Notes under the pieces: model-generated
What the model saw: the letters and a program-made list of their open reading frames with translations, nothing else
The model's database searches: none
Told to the model about the DNA's origin: nothing
Assembly: GCA_900540375.1 (NCBI GenBank)
Contig: UQFS01000005.1
Coordinates: 62,001 to 126,000, forward strand
DNA from: an uncultured Prevotella sp.
GTDB taxonomy: Bacteria; Bacteroidota; Bacteroidia; Bacteroidales; Bacteroidaceae
DNA length: 64,000 nt
Direction of reading: 5' to 3'
Shown here: positions 17,505 to 27,232 of the stretch, one piece after another
Layout of the letters: each line of letters begins with the position of its first letter
Numbering within the stretch: position 1 is the stretch's first letter
Program-made: the position numbers and the translations under genes

Positions 17505-19412
17505 TTAGAATTCTACCACGATTGCTTCCCGCGGCTGCAATGTGAGGTCGTGGGTGAGGTCGATCTTGCGTCCGGTGATGACATCGGTGGCTGTGGTGGC
17601 CTTGCCGATGACCTCAGCATAGCGGGCTACAGGCATGGTAGCCTCGGCGCGCTTGCCGTTGAGGATGGTCAGTGAAGTGCGGTTCCGGTACTGTCGTGCG
17701 ATGACGTAGATGCCCTTATAGGGTATGAACTGCGTCTGCCTGCCCTTGCTGATGAGCTCGTTGCCCTGACGCCAGTGCAACAGTTTGCTCTCCCACTGGA
17801 ACATGGCGTTCTCGGCTTTGGTGCGGCCTTCGGCGGTGAAGCAGTTATGCGTGTCGCCGACGAAACCTCCGGGGAAGTCCTTGCGTACGTTGCCATCAGT
17901 CTCTTCCTTGGTGCCGCTCATCAGCACCTCTGTGCCATAGTAGAGCTGCGGGATACGGTTTATCGTCAGCAGCAGGGCGAGAGCTTGTTTCAGGGCTGTG
18001 GAGTCTTTTCCGTTGCCTATGAAACGGTCGGTGTCATGGTTCTCGATGAAGGCCAGTACATGCGATGGGTCGGCATAGAGATAGTCGTAGCAGAGACTAT
18101 TATATATGCGGTTGAAGCCTTTCCACCAGTCATCGGTCTCCTCGTGCTTGGCCTGGTTGAGTTTGTCGTAGAAGCTGAAGTCCATGACAGTCTTTAGGTA
18201 GCTGTTCATGGAACTTAGCTTGGAATCCTTCTGCCAGGCGGCGGTGTAAGCGGGCTCAGCGACCCATGTCTCGCCCACGGCGTTGAAGTTGGGATACTCC
18301 GTGTCAAGGGTCTTCATCCACAGTGCCATGGCCTTGCGGTCGGCATAGGGATAGGTGTCCATGCGTATGCCGTCGATGCCTATGGTCTCTATCCACCACT
18401 CGCTGTTCTGAATGAGGTAGCGCATGAGATGTGGGTTGCGCTGGTTGAGGTCGGGCATGGAGGGAACGAACCACCCGTCGATGGTCTCTCGTTTGTCCAC
18501 ATCGGAAGCGTAGGGGTCGAGCACCGGCGTGAGCTTGTAATTTGTCTGCAGGTACTTGCTCTTGTTGTCGCCTGTACTTTTTCCCGTCATGGGGTCGTGG
18601 CCGTTGCCCTTCGTCTCGCTGAGCCATTCGGGTGAATTGAACCAATCTTTCGCAGGTATATCTTTCACCCAGGGATGTTCAAAGCCGCAGTGATTGAAAA
18701 TCATGTCCATGACTACCTTGAGACCATGGGTGTGGGCCTCGCTGACGAGGCGCGCATAGTCTTGGTTGGTGCCGAAGCGTGGGTCTACCCGATAGTAGTC
18801 GGTGGTGGCATAGCCGTGGTAGGTGCTAAAGCCACCCTGGTCGGGCGAGTCGTTCTCAAGAATGGGTGTGAACCAAAGGGCTGTAACTCCAAGCTGGTTG
18901 AAGTAGTCGAGATGTTGCTCAATGCCGGCGAGGTCGCCGCCGTGGCGCAGGCTGGTTTTGGAGCGGTCGCAGGCTTGGTCGCGCATGCCCTTGACGACAT
19001 CGTTCTTCGGGTTGCCGTTGGCGAAGCGGTCGGGCATGAGCAGGTAGAGCACGTCGGCGTTGGAAAATCCCTTGTGGTCCTCGCCACGCATGGCACGATC
19101 CTTGAGTGTGTAGCGCACCTTCTTGCCGTCGAAGTTGAGTGTCATCTGTCCGGCCTTGGCATCTTGCAGGTTGAGATAGACGAGGAGATAGTTGGGGGAG
19201 TCGAGGCGTACGATGGAGTCCACCTTCACGCCGGCGTAGTCGGTGGTGACTTGCTTGACGTTCTTCACATCCTTACCATAGACCATGAGCTGCAGGCACG
19301 GGTCTTTCATTCCCACATACCAATCTGTGGGGTCAATGCGGCTGATGGTGGTGGCGGCACTGGCCGTGGCCATCATCAGCCCCAGTCCTAAAGTCATGAT
19401 TGATTTCTTCAT
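17505..19412 (-). CDS. susA: Periplasmic neopullulanase / cyclomaltodextrinase SusA
   Basis: Predicted GH13 neopullulanase, splitting maltodextrins and pullulan to short oligosaccharides in the periplasm. Signal peptide (MKKSIMTLGLGLMMATASA), then the cyclomaltodextrinase N-terminal beta domain (ISRIDPTDWYVGMKDPCLQLMVYG), the catalytic barrel with VLYLLMPDRFANGN, MDMIFNHCG, nucleophile Asp352 in GIDGIRMD, Glu381 in NAVGETWV and Asp460 in FIENHDTDRF, and a C-terminal all-beta domain. At 635 residues it is close to B. thetaiotaomicron SusA. It lies 13 bp behind pulA and is the last gene of the malQ-susB-pulA-susA run. Confidence 0.93.
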   Translation of the reverse strand: MKKSIMTLGLGLMMATASAATTISRIDPTDWYVGMKDPCLQLMVYGKDVKNVKQVTTDYAGVKVDSIVRLDSPNYLLVYLNLQDAKAGQMTLNFDGKKVRYTLKDRAMRGEDHKGFSNADVLYLLMPDRFANGNPKNDVVKGMRDQACDRSKTSLRHGGDLAGIEQHLDYFNQLGVTALWFTPILENDSPDQGGFSTYHGYATTDYYRVDPRFGTNQDYARLVSEAHTHGLKVVMDMIFNHCGFEHPWVKDIPAKDWFNSPEWLSETKGNGHDPMTGKSTGDNKSKYLQTNYKLTPVLDPYASDVDKRETIDGWFVPSMPDLNQRNPHLMRYLIQNSEWWIETIGIDGIRMDTYPYADRKAMALWMKTLDTEYPNFNAVGETWVAEPAYTAAWQKDSKLSSMNSYLKTVMDFSFYDKLNQAKHEETDDWWKGFNRIYNSLCYDYLYADPSHVLAFIENHDTDRFIGNGKDSTALKQALALLLTINRIPQLYYGTEVLMSGTKEETDGNVRKDFPGGFVGDTHNCFTAEGRTKAENAMFQWESKLLHWRQGNELISKGRQTQFIPYKGIYVIARQYRNRTSLTILNGKRAEATMPVARYAEVIGKATTATDVITGRKIDLTHDLTLQPREAIVVEF

Positions 19413-19425
19413 ATTATCTATTATT

Positions 19426-21336
19426 TCATTTGCTCATTACGATCATGGCACTCTGTCCATTGACTCTGACGTTTCCCCCTCCATAGATTTTGCGGAGACC
19501 GGCCTCGTCGATCTGTCCGTTCTCGCATACCACGGTATAGGTGCTATCCTCGGGCAGGGAGACGGTGCGTGTGTCGCGGTTACCGTTGAAGATCACATAG
19601 ATGTCGCCCCAGCTGTCGATACCGGCAAGATCCTTCAGACGGAAGGCTACCAGGGCAGGCTGCGACGGCAGGAACTCCAAATGTTCACGCACTGCGGCTG
19701 CAGAGCTGAGATGGAAAGCCGGATGATGACGGCGTAGGGCGATGAGACGACGATAGTAGTCGGTGACGCCGGGATAGCGCTGCAGGTTGCCCCAGTCGAG
19801 GGCATTGATGCTGTCGGGCGAGTTGAAACTGTTGTGCACACCCTTCTTGTCGCGCAGCAGTTCCTCGCCACTGAGCATGAACGGCACACCCTGTGAGGTG
19901 AATACAATCGTCTGGGCGAGCTTGTCGAGCGCTTGCAATTCAGAGGAAGTGATGTTAGGGATGGACGCCTTCAATCGGTCGACGAGGCACATGTCGTCGT
20001 GACAGCTGACATAGGCAATCATCTGCGTAGGCTCGGTGGCCCATGGTTCTTTGCTGTAGTTCACCTTGGTGTAGTCCACTTGCGGATGTGCGATCATGCC
20101 TGCGATGCCCGCCTTGATGCTCTCCTCGCTCCCCGGCAGTCCAGCTAAGAACGCAGGCTTATGGTCATCGCTGAACGGTCCGCGTACAGCGTCGCGCAGG
20201 TCGTCGCAGAAGGCGGCGATACCCGGCATCTGCTTCATATTCGCTTTCATGGCCAACTGGCCGTTGGGCAGGGAACAGCTGCCCGCACTCCAACCCTCGC
20301 CATAGATGAAGATATTTGGATCGAGGGCGGTAAGCTCTTTGCGGATGATGTTCATCGTCGTGATGTCATGCACACCCATGAGGTCGAAGCGGAAGCCGTC
20401 GATGTGATACTCTGTGGCCCAGTATTTCACGCTCTCGAGCATGAACTCACGCATGAGAGGTTTCTCCGAGGCGGTCTCGTTGCCACAGCCCGATCCGTTG
20501 CTGGGCTTACCGTTCTTGGTGAACCGGTAGTAGTAGTCGGGGTAAGTGCGTTGGAAGTTACTGTTGGCGAGGTCGAAGGTGTGGTTATAGGCTACGTCAA
20601 GGATAACACGTATGCCAGCCCTGTGCAAGGCTTGCACCATCTCCTTGAACTCACGGATGCGTGTGGCGGGTGTGTAGGGGTCGGTGGAGTAGCTGCCCTC
20701 CGGGACATTGTAGTTCAGTGGGTCGTAGCCCCAATTGTACTGTGGCTTGTCGAGCTTTGTCTCGTCGACCGAGGCAAAGTCAAACGACGGCAGGATATGC
20801 ACGGCGTTGATTCCGAGACTTTTGAGATAGCCCACTGCCCAAGGCTCTGACAGTGCCAGAAACTTACCCGGATGAGCAGCGTGGCTGGCGATGGAGAAGT
20901 CGCGATGGTGCATCTCGTAGATGACGAGGTCGGACATAGAGAGCGTGGTGAGACGGTGGTCATTGGCCCAACTCTCGGGGTCGGTCTGGCTTAGGTCGAT
21001 GATGGCACCGCGCTGTCCGTTGACACCAACCGCTTTGGCGAAGACGCCCGGCGTGTCACCGCGACCGATGTTAAAGGTATAGAACTGTCCTTTGAGGTCG
21101 CCCTTGACGGTGGCAGTCCAACGGTTTTTGCCGTCGGCGCGCATCTTCACCGTGCGCAGAGGTTGACCGCCGAGACCGTCACTCCATAACGAGAGTATGG
21201 GGCGCTTGGGACTATTGAGATAAAAAACAGTCTGCTTGGGACTGTAGGACATCTCGCGAAAGACATCCTGCGCCCAAGCAGACATATTTGTTGCCAACAT
21301 TGTAATTACAGTGATGGATAGTTGTCGAAAGTTCAT
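19426..21336 (-). CDS. pulA: Type I pullulanase
   Basis: Debranching enzyme of GH13, hydrolysing alpha-1,6 bonds of pullulan and limit dextrins. The pullulanase signature YNWGYDP lies near residue 200; the nucleophile is Asp318 (GFRFDLMGVHD), the acid/base Glu347 (IYGEGWSAG) and the third carboxylate Asp447 (SCHDDMCL). A signal peptide (MNFRQLSITVITMLATNMSAWA) indicates export, and absence of a lipobox Cys suggests a soluble periplasmic enzyme. The N-terminal CBM48-like domain is short, giving a compact 636-residue enzyme. It sits between susB and susA on the same strand, so branch removal is made together with the other periplasmic glucosidases. Confidence 0.92.
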   Translation of the reverse strand: MNFRQLSITVITMLATNMSAWAQDVFREMSYSPKQTVFYLNSPKRPILSLWSDGLGGQPLRTVKMRADGKNRWTATVKGDLKGQFYTFNIGRGDTPGVFAKAVGVNGQRGAIIDLSQTDPESWANDHRLTTLSMSDLVIYEMHHRDFSIASHAAHPGKFLALSEPWAVGYLKSLGINAVHILPSFDFASVDETKLDKPQYNWGYDPLNYNVPEGSYSTDPYTPATRIREFKEMVQALHRAGIRVILDVAYNHTFDLANSNFQRTYPDYYYRFTKNGKPSNGSGCGNETASEKPLMREFMLESVKYWATEYHIDGFRFDLMGVHDITTMNIIRKELTALDPNIFIYGEGWSAGSCSLPNGQLAMKANMKQMPGIAAFCDDLRDAVRGPFSDDHKPAFLAGLPGSEESIKAGIAGMIAHPQVDYTKVNYSKEPWATEPTQMIAYVSCHDDMCLVDRLKASIPNITSSELQALDKLAQTIVFTSQGVPFMLSGEELLRDKKGVHNSFNSPDSINALDWGNLQRYPGVTDYYRRLIALRRHHPAFHLSSAAAVREHLEFLPSQPALVAFRLKDLAGIDSWGDIYVIFNGNRDTRTVSLPEDSTYTVVCENGQIDEAGLRKIYGGGNVRVNGQSAMIVMSK

Positions 21337-21395
21337 AGTGTGTTGCTTATAGGTAATGTAGGAAGTGAAGGAAAAGCAGAAGGGCTACCGAACCG

Positions 21396-21436
21396 CTCTT
21401 TCCCCCTCCTTCGGGAGGGGGGTAGGGGGTGGGCTC
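21396..21436 (-). repeat. REP-like GC-rich palindrome, copy 4
   Basis: Hairpin CCCCCTCC-TTC-GGGAGGGGG next to a TAGGGGGTGGGCT arm, ending 3 bp from the susB stop. Read along the susB sense strand it begins AGCCCACCCCC, the orientation of the other 3'-end copies. Confidence 0.75.
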
Positions 21437-21438
21437 TT

Positions 21439-23580
21439 TTACTTCGCCATCATGCTGACAGCGAACCCGCCGCCAGGTGCCTCGGTGAACTTCAGGGTGT
21501 CACCCTTCTTCACCGTGCGCTTGGTGATGACGTAAGCCTTCGGGTTCTTGTCGTAGCTGGCGTTCTTGGCATCAGCATAGATGGTAGCCTTGTATTTGCG
21601 CCCCTTGTCGAGGAAGTCGAGTTTCACTGTGCTCAGGTGTCCGTGCTCGTCGCACTTGCCGGCGAGGAACCAGTTGTCGCTGCCCTTGGCCTTACGGGCT
21701 ACGGTGATGTAGCGGGCGGGTTCAGCTTCGATATACTTACTGTCGGACCAGTCGGCGGCAACATCCTTGATGAACTGGAAAGCGTCGTTGTACTTGGCGT
21801 AGTTCTCAGGCAGATCGGCTGCCATCTGCAACGGACCCCACATGACGAGATAGAGGGCAAGCTGACCCACGAGTGTGGTACGTACATAGCTTGGGTTGTC
21901 GCTCCATGTCTTCAGCTGCGTCTCAAGGATACCCGGCGTGTAGTCCATCGGACCGCCCTGCAGACGGGTGAAGGGCAGGATGACGGTGTGGTTGGGATAG
22001 CTGCCGCCGAAAGCCTCATACTCCGTGCCGCGCGCACTCTCGTTGCCGACGAGGTTAGGCCATGTGCGGGCGATGCCGGTAGGGCGGGTGGCCTCGTGAG
22101 CGTCGACCATGATATGGTGCTTGGCAGCCTCGGTGACGCAGTAGAGATAGTGGTTGTTCATCGGCTGCGAGAAGTGGTGGTCGCCGCGGGGAATGATATC
22201 GCCCACGTAGCCACTCTTCACGGCGTCGTAGCCATATTTGTTCATCAAGTTATAGGCTGCTTCGAGATGACGCTCGTAGTTGACCACGCTCGAAGAGGTC
22301 TCGTTGTGCATCATCAGCTTCACGCCCTTGGAGTGAGCGTAGTCGTTGAGCGCCTTGATGTCAAAGTCGGGATAAGGAGTGACGAAGTCGAAGACGTAGT
22401 CCTTCCAGTGATTGGCCCAGTCTTCCCAACCGACATTCCAACCCTCGACGAGCACCTCGGACAGGCCGTTGGCAGCAGCGAAGTCGATGTATTTGCGCAC
22501 CTCGGTGTTGTTGGCACCATGGCGGCCGTTGGGTTTCACCTTACTCCAGTCGATGCTGTCGAGCTTGATGGATGGATACTCATCGGTATAGTTCCATGAG
22601 TTGCGGCCGACGATCATCTCCCACCATACGCCACAGTACTTTGTAGGATGGATCCAGGAAGTGTCTTTAATCTTACATGGTTCGTTGAGATTATAGATGA
22701 GGTTGTTGGCTTCGGAGAGCATGTCGCGGGCATCGTCGCTCACGGCTATGGTGCGCCAAGGCGTATTGCAGGGTGTCTGCATATAGCCTTTTATACCTGT
22801 AGCATCGGGTGTGAGCCAGCTCTCGAAGACCATGTTCTTGTCATCGAGGTTGAGGTGCATGGTGGCGTAGTCGATGCAGGCTGCCTCGTGAATGTTGATA
22901 TACAGTCCGTCCTTGGTCTTCATCTGTAAGGCAGTCTGCACGCCGGTGGGCGAGAAGACTGCCACGGAAGAGTTGTTCCAGTTCACGGCATCGTGGAAAC
23001 GGGAACGGATCTCACTGAGCTTGCTCTCCTGAGTCTCCTGCTCCTGGGTGTCGTAGTCGCCGGGCAGCCACCAGGCGGTGTGATCACCGGTCATGGCAAA
23101 CTGAGTGTGCTCGTCCTTGATGACGAAGTAGACCAGCGAGTCCTGCTGTGGGAACTCATAGCGCAGACCCATACCTATATTATATACACGGAAGCGGATC
23201 GTCATCTTGCGCTTGGTGGCAGGCTGCGTGAGGTTTACTGCCATCTCGTTGTAGTGGTTGCGGATCTTGGCATACTGTCCCCATACGGGAGTCCAAGTCT
23301 CGTCGAAAGTCGATGTCGTGCTGCCGGTCTCTGTGAAGCCATCCATGAGACTGGTCTCGCGCATGCCCTTGCTGGTATGTTTGTCCTTGGCGAGTTCCAG
23401 GCCGAGGTGGGAAGGGTTGACGACGACCTTGTTCTTATAGGTCATTTCGTAAGTGGGCACGCCATTGCCGGTGAGCGAGAAGGCGAGACTGACGTTACCA
23501 TCAGGTGACTTCACCGTCTGTGCCAAGGCTGTCAAAGGCATGAGCAGTGCCAGTGAGATGATGCTTGCTATCTTGTTCAT
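21439..23580 (-). CDS. susB: GH97 alpha-glucosidase SusB
   Basis: Inverting, calcium-dependent alpha-glucosidase releasing glucose from maltooligosaccharides in the periplasm. The frame remains open upstream to 24159, but that part overlaps malQ and is not protein-like; the ATG at 23580 begins a signal peptide (MNKIASIISLALLMPLTALA). All glutamates known in B. thetaiotaomicron SusB are present at a constant offset of 12: Glu427 (HNETSS) for E439, Glu496 (DAHEATRPTG) for E508, Glu514 (NESARG) for E526 and Glu520 (GTEYEAF) for E532, the general acid. The length is 713 residues. The gene follows malQ by 34 bp and precedes pulA. The 14-mer TGATAACGTTTACA at 23591 resembles the operator but lacks a matching promoter. 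Confidence 0.95.
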   Translation of the reverse strand: MNKIASIISLALLMPLTALAQTVKSPDGNVSLAFSLTGNGVPTYEMTYKNKVVVNPSHLGLELAKDKHTSKGMRETSLMDGFTETGSTTSTFDETWTPVWGQYAKIRNHYNEMAVNLTQPATKRKMTIRFRVYNIGMGLRYEFPQQDSLVYFVIKDEHTQFAMTGDHTAWWLPGDYDTQEQETQESKLSEIRSRFHDAVNWNNSSVAVFSPTGVQTALQMKTKDGLYINIHEAACIDYATMHLNLDDKNMVFESWLTPDATGIKGYMQTPCNTPWRTIAVSDDARDMLSEANNLIYNLNEPCKIKDTSWIHPTKYCGVWWEMIVGRNSWNYTDEYPSIKLDSIDWSKVKPNGRHGANNTEVRKYIDFAAANGLSEVLVEGWNVGWEDWANHWKDYVFDFVTPYPDFDIKALNDYAHSKGVKLMMHNETSSSVVNYERHLEAAYNLMNKYGYDAVKSGYVGDIIPRGDHHFSQPMNNHYLYCVTEAAKHHIMVDAHEATRPTGIARTWPNLVGNESARGTEYEAFGGSYPNHTVILPFTRLQGGPMDYTPGILETQLKTWSDNPSYVRTTLVGQLALYLVMWGPLQMAADLPENYAKYNDAFQFIKDVAADWSDSKYIEAEPARYITVARKAKGSDNWFLAGKCDEHGHLSTVKLDFLDKGRKYKATIYADAKNASYDKNPKAYVITKRTVKKGDTLKFTEAPGGGFAVSMMAK

Positions 23581-23614
23581 ATCGTATACTTGATAACGTT
23601 TACAATTTATCTTT

Positions 23615-26311
23615 TTACCTTTCTCCAAAGGTGTTGGTACGTCCGCTCTGGTTGACGAGTTCCTTGACGTTGGACATGAGGTTGTTGTTAGCCATGAGGT
23701 CCTCGATGTTGAGGTGCATGCGGTAGCGCCAGTAATGCTTCGGGTTAGCCGGGATGTTGATGCGCTCTGCGTTGGCATCGGGCAGACGCAACTTGTCGTC
23801 GATGGCCAGCCAGTCCTGAATGCCCAGGATGCAGAGTATAGAAGGTGAGGTGAGCTGGCGCGAGACGATGTCGCGGGCCAGCCAGCCCGGCAACGGATGC
23901 GGGGCAGCACCGCCACGGTAGAGCATGTTGTTGTAATAGTCCTGTGTGCGCTCGTAGTTCTCGTCCCACCACTGTCGCAGTGTCGGCATGTCGTGAGAGG
24001 AGAAAGTGCAGACCGAGCGATAGGGATTGCGGGAGAGGTGACCGAAGCGTACGTGCGGGTCTTTTGGCATGGACTGGATCTCCAGCGAGAGGATGCGCAA
24101 CTCGTTGATGACCCATGGCACACAGTCGGGTACCATGCCGAGGTCTTCGGCACAGACAAGCATGCGTGTGGCCTCGACTAAGCGTGGCAGCTTCTTCATG
24201 GCCTCGCGATACCAGAACTGGTTGTTGCGGCGATAGAAGTAGTCGTTGTACAGGCGGTTGAAAGCACCCTTGTCATTGTCGTAGAGACTCTCGTAGATGA
24301 AACTAAACTGTGCCGACACACGTGGATGGAACTTCGAGGCATCCTTGGTGTCGCGCACGAAGAGCACGTCGCTGATCATGGCATAGAGACCATCGCGGAT
24401 GTTGAGTTCGTCTTGGTCGGTGACATCGGCAAAGGCTTTCTCCACCTTGCGCTGCGTGTCGTACTCTGGTTTCATCTTGTAGCGCTCACCGTCGAGGCGG
24501 TCGAGGTACTTAGCCTTCACGTCATTGGCCTTCTCATGGAACATGCGGTCCAGCGTCCAGTCGGTGATGAACGGTGTGGTGAAGCGCTCCTCCTGGAAGT
24601 TGAGGCCATAGCCGCGGATCTCGTCGGCTGTCATGCCAAGGGCGGGAGCAAACTGTCCGAGCAGACCATGTACAGAGTTGATAGGAATTTCCCAAATGCG
24701 GAAGAAGCCGAGCACGTGGTCGATGCGGTAGGCATCGAAGAATTTTGCCATATTCTGGAAGCGGCGTACCCACCACTGGCAACCGTCCTTGAGCATCTCG
24801 TCCCAGTTGTAGGTGGGGAAGCCCCAGTTCTGTCCGTTGACAGAAAAGTCATCGGGCGGTGCGCCGGCCTGTCCGTTGAGGTTGAAGTAGCGGGGCTCCA
24901 TCCACACGTCGCAGCCATAGCGGTTCACGCCGATAGGGATGTCGCCCTTGAGAATGACGTGATGCTTGCGGGCGTAGGCGTGCGCCTCGTCGAGCTGAGA
25001 GTTGAGGATATACTGGACGAAATACCAGAACTCCGCCTCTTTATATAGCTTACTACGGCTGTTGGAGAGTTCCTTGCGGTCAGCCTCGTTCCAAGTGTTG
25101 TGGTCGGGCCATTGCGAGAAGTCGGCCGTACCATACTTGTCGCGTAACGTAGCATATTGAGCGTAGGGCACAAGCCACTGCTCGGTCTCGTGGAAGAACT
25201 CGTGATATTTCTTAGAGCTCATCATCTGCTTGCCTTCCTGGGCGAAGAGCTGACGGAGATAGTCGAGCTTGGCATTGTTGACACGCTCGTAGTCGATCTG
25301 CTTCAGACCGTTGAGCTCGACACGAAGTTTCTCGAAGCGGTCGCGCTCCTTGGCATCCTTCAGCTGTGGCAGTTGCGTGAGATCGACATACATCGGATGC
25401 AGTGCAAACACGCTGATGCAACTATAAGGATAGGAGTCGGTCCAAGTGTGGGTGATGGTGGTGTCGTTGATAGGCAGGATCTGCAGCACGCGCTGCCCGG
25501 TCTTGTCGATATAGTCGATCATCTTCTTCAAGTCACCGAAGTCGCCCACGCCGAAGCTGGTCTTGGAACGCAGCGAGAACACCGGCACGAGTGTACCGGC
25601 AATCTTTGTGTTATAGATGGGCATATAAGCCTCGTTGAGATCGTAGACTACGACCTCACCGTCTTTCAATGCCGGCAATTCGATGGTGCGGTTGTTGCTG
25701 CACTCCCAAAGTGGTGTAACGTCTTTCTTGCTGTCGAGGGCAGCGAACTTAAACTCCATCTCGCCCTCAGGGAAGTCGTCGGCATTGAGGTCCACGACCC
25801 ACTCGTTGATGTTGTGCTCGGTCATCTCCACGGCTTTGGTAGAGTCCCAGACGCCTAATGCCTTGTTGCTGCCGATGATGGCGAGACGCTCAGAGGAGCG
25901 CAGCTGAGGAGCACGTACGATCAGGCGCACGGTCTTGCTGAATGATGAGGAGGGAAGCGTATGGAGCGTATGAGGACAGAGACAGTCCGTGAAAGCTGAA
26001 CTGTAGAGATAAGCGTCCTCAGGGATGTCGGACCAATGGTCATACATCGTGTAGCTCTTGCCTTTTGAGGCGTTGAGCTCCAGCTTGTGATGCACGGTGG
26101 TCCACTCATGGCGGTGCTCACTGCCGATGGCATCCACACTATAATAGTATTCCAATACTTGAGGGGTGTCGGGGATGGTCAGCTGACACGTCCATCGTGC
26201 ACCGTCGGTGGTGCCTAAGTGGTATTGCGCAATGGATCCATCCTTCACAACGTTCAAGACCAGTTCTTCTCCGAAGACCGTCTTGTAGTCTATGCTAAAT
26301 ATTAAGTTCAT
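23615..26311 (-). CDS. malQ: 4-alpha-glucanotransferase (amylomaltase, GH77)
   Basis: Cytoplasmic disproportionating enzyme transferring maltosyl units between maltodextrins and freeing glucose. There is no signal peptide. Two N-terminal CBM20-like starch-binding domains (residues about 1-120 and 135-240, the latter with GSNKALGVWD) precede the GH77 barrel, as in plant DPE2-type and Bacteroidota enzymes. Catalytic residues are Asp531 (YRIDHVLGFFRIWEIP), Glu722 (CAEDLGMVP) and Asp774 (SSHDMPTLRQWW). It is the first gene of the malQ-susB-pulA-susA run and has its own LacI-type operator 100 bp upstream, so it probably drives the whole run. Confidence 0.95.
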   Translation of the reverse strand: MNLIFSIDYKTVFGEELVLNVVKDGSIAQYHLGTTDGARWTCQLTIPDTPQVLEYYYSVDAIGSEHRHEWTTVHHKLELNASKGKSYTMYDHWSDIPEDAYLYSSAFTDCLCPHTLHTLPSSSFSKTVRLIVRAPQLRSSERLAIIGSNKALGVWDSTKAVEMTEHNINEWVVDLNADDFPEGEMEFKFAALDSKKDVTPLWECSNNRTIELPALKDGEVVVYDLNEAYMPIYNTKIAGTLVPVFSLRSKTSFGVGDFGDLKKMIDYIDKTGQRVLQILPINDTTITHTWTDSYPYSCISVFALHPMYVDLTQLPQLKDAKERDRFEKLRVELNGLKQIDYERVNNAKLDYLRQLFAQEGKQMMSSKKYHEFFHETEQWLVPYAQYATLRDKYGTADFSQWPDHNTWNEADRKELSNSRSKLYKEAEFWYFVQYILNSQLDEAHAYARKHHVILKGDIPIGVNRYGCDVWMEPRYFNLNGQAGAPPDDFSVNGQNWGFPTYNWDEMLKDGCQWWVRRFQNMAKFFDAYRIDHVLGFFRIWEIPINSVHGLLGQFAPALGMTADEIRGYGLNFQEERFTTPFITDWTLDRMFHEKANDVKAKYLDRLDGERYKMKPEYDTQRKVEKAFADVTDQDELNIRDGLYAMISDVLFVRDTKDASKFHPRVSAQFSFIYESLYDNDKGAFNRLYNDYFYRRNNQFWYREAMKKLPRLVEATRMLVCAEDLGMVPDCVPWVINELRILSLEIQSMPKDPHVRFGHLSRNPYRSVCTFSSHDMPTLRQWWDENYERTQDYYNNMLYRGGAAPHPLPGWLARDIVSRQLTSPSILCILGIQDWLAIDDKLRLPDANAERINIPANPKHYWRYRMHLNIEDLMANNNLMSNVKELVNQSGRTNTFGER

Positions 26312-26348
26312 AGAGCTTTAGGTTTTTATTCTATTATCTATTTAGGCT

Positions 26349-26356
26349 CAAAATTA
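26349..26356 (-). promoter_or_regulatory. -7 promoter element of malQ
   Basis: TAATTTTG on the minus strand, 37 bp before the malQ ATG. No -33 TTTG at the expected distance. Confidence 0.65.
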
Positions 26357-26410
26357 CTAAAAAAGAAAGAAGCTTGAGTCGCTGTTTTGCACAAACAGAA
26401 GAAAAGAATG

Positions 26411-26424
26411 TGCAAACGATTGCA
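26411..26424 (-). promoter_or_regulatory. LacI-type operator 3 (malQ)
   Basis: TGCAAACGATTGCA. Its centre at 26417.5 is 61.5 bp upstream of the first base (26356) of the malQ -7 element. Confidence 0.85.
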
Positions 26425-26537
26425 GTGACTTGCTTTTGTCTTGATGGCAAAGCTTGCTTCCATTCTTTGTCGTGTGTTGTCAGAGGATGTAACTTGTCGG
26501 GACTAAAGTCAAACGCTGTAAGAGAAGAGGTAGGGGG

Positions 26538-27110
26538 CTATTTATTGAAGAGTTGAATGCAGAGGCTGAGGCTTTGTCTGTCGGTGGTCAGCGCGTAGCG
26601 GCTGTGTTCCTCCGTGATCTTATCGCCGAGCCAATAGCCTAAGAGCGTGCTGCCCACGCCGATGGCGGCTCCGGCCGTTACATCTTGCCAGGCATGGCGG
26701 TTGCGCGCTACGCGGTCGACGGCGACTCCCGTCGCTACGGCATAACCAGCCACGCTGATCCAGGGAGATACATGGCGGTACTCCTTGTCGAGGATGACGG
26801 CGCCGGTGAAGGCCAATGCGGTGTGCCCGCTGGGAAAGGAGTGGTTGTCGGTCCAGTCGGGTCGCCGCTCATGGATGCCGTGCTTGAGAGCCCAGGTGGT
26901 ACCGACAGAGAAGACGTAGGACACGGCAGTGTTGACAGCCAAACGTTTCCAACAGCTCTCGCTCTCCACGCCACATGCTTTGAGCGCAAACGCCGAGGCG
27001 ACGGGCACGAAACGCAGTGCGTCGTCGGATCCGTCGCCATGGTAGGCCCGTTGTGCCCATATGGACACGGCGAGCAATAGGGATAGGGCAAAGCCCAAAA
27101 GTCTTTTCAT
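26538..27110 (-). CDS. PAP2-family phosphatase, membrane or exported
   Basis: Type 2 phosphatidic acid phosphatase-like protein of 190 residues. The three motifs are visible: KHGIHERRP (KX6RP), PSGHT and RVARNRHAWQDV (RX5HX3D). A hydrophobic N-terminus (MKRLLGFALSLLLAVSIWA) is signal-like and further hydrophobic segments follow. The family dephosphorylates lipid phosphates such as undecaprenyl or phosphatidylglycerol phosphate at the periplasmic face. It follows the sugar transporter after a 122-bp gap with two REP-like elements, so it may be read through from that gene but has no obvious part in starch use. Confidence 0.88.
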   Translation of the reverse strand: MKRLLGFALSLLLAVSIWAQRAYHGDGSDDALRFVPVASAFALKACGVESESCWKRLAVNTAVSYVFSVGTTWALKHGIHERRPDWTDNHSFPSGHTALAFTGAVILDKEYRHVSPWISVAGYAVATGVAVDRVARNRHAWQDVTAGAAIGVGSTLLGYWLGDKITEEHSRYALTTDRQSLSLCIQLFNK

Positions 27111-27164
27111 CTTTCCTAAATTTTGATAGAGAGTGTATCAAAGAAAAGCCTGTCGTTTAGTTAT

Positions 27165-27232
27165 CCTCCTCCCCTCGGGAGGGGCGGGTGTGGGCTTTTC
27201 CCTCCCCTGAGAGGGGCAGGGGTGGGCTTTCC
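27165..27232 (-). repeat. Two tandem REP-like palindromes, copies 5a and 5b
   Basis: Two adjacent units, 27165-27199 and 27200-27232, each a CCTCCCC/GGGGAGG-type hairpin followed by nGGGGTGGGCTTT. The second ends exactly at the transporter stop. On the transporter sense strand both begin AGCCCAC, as in the other copies. Confidence 0.78.

Noticed and set aside
23591..23604. TGATAACGTTTACA just before susB as a seventh operator
   Set aside because: It differs from the consensus at two positions and there is no TAnnTTTG at 61.5 bp on either strand (those positions fall in coding sequence).
23581..24159. N-terminal extension of the SusB frame
   Set aside because: It overlaps malQ, has no protein-like composition, and the true signal peptide begins at 23580.
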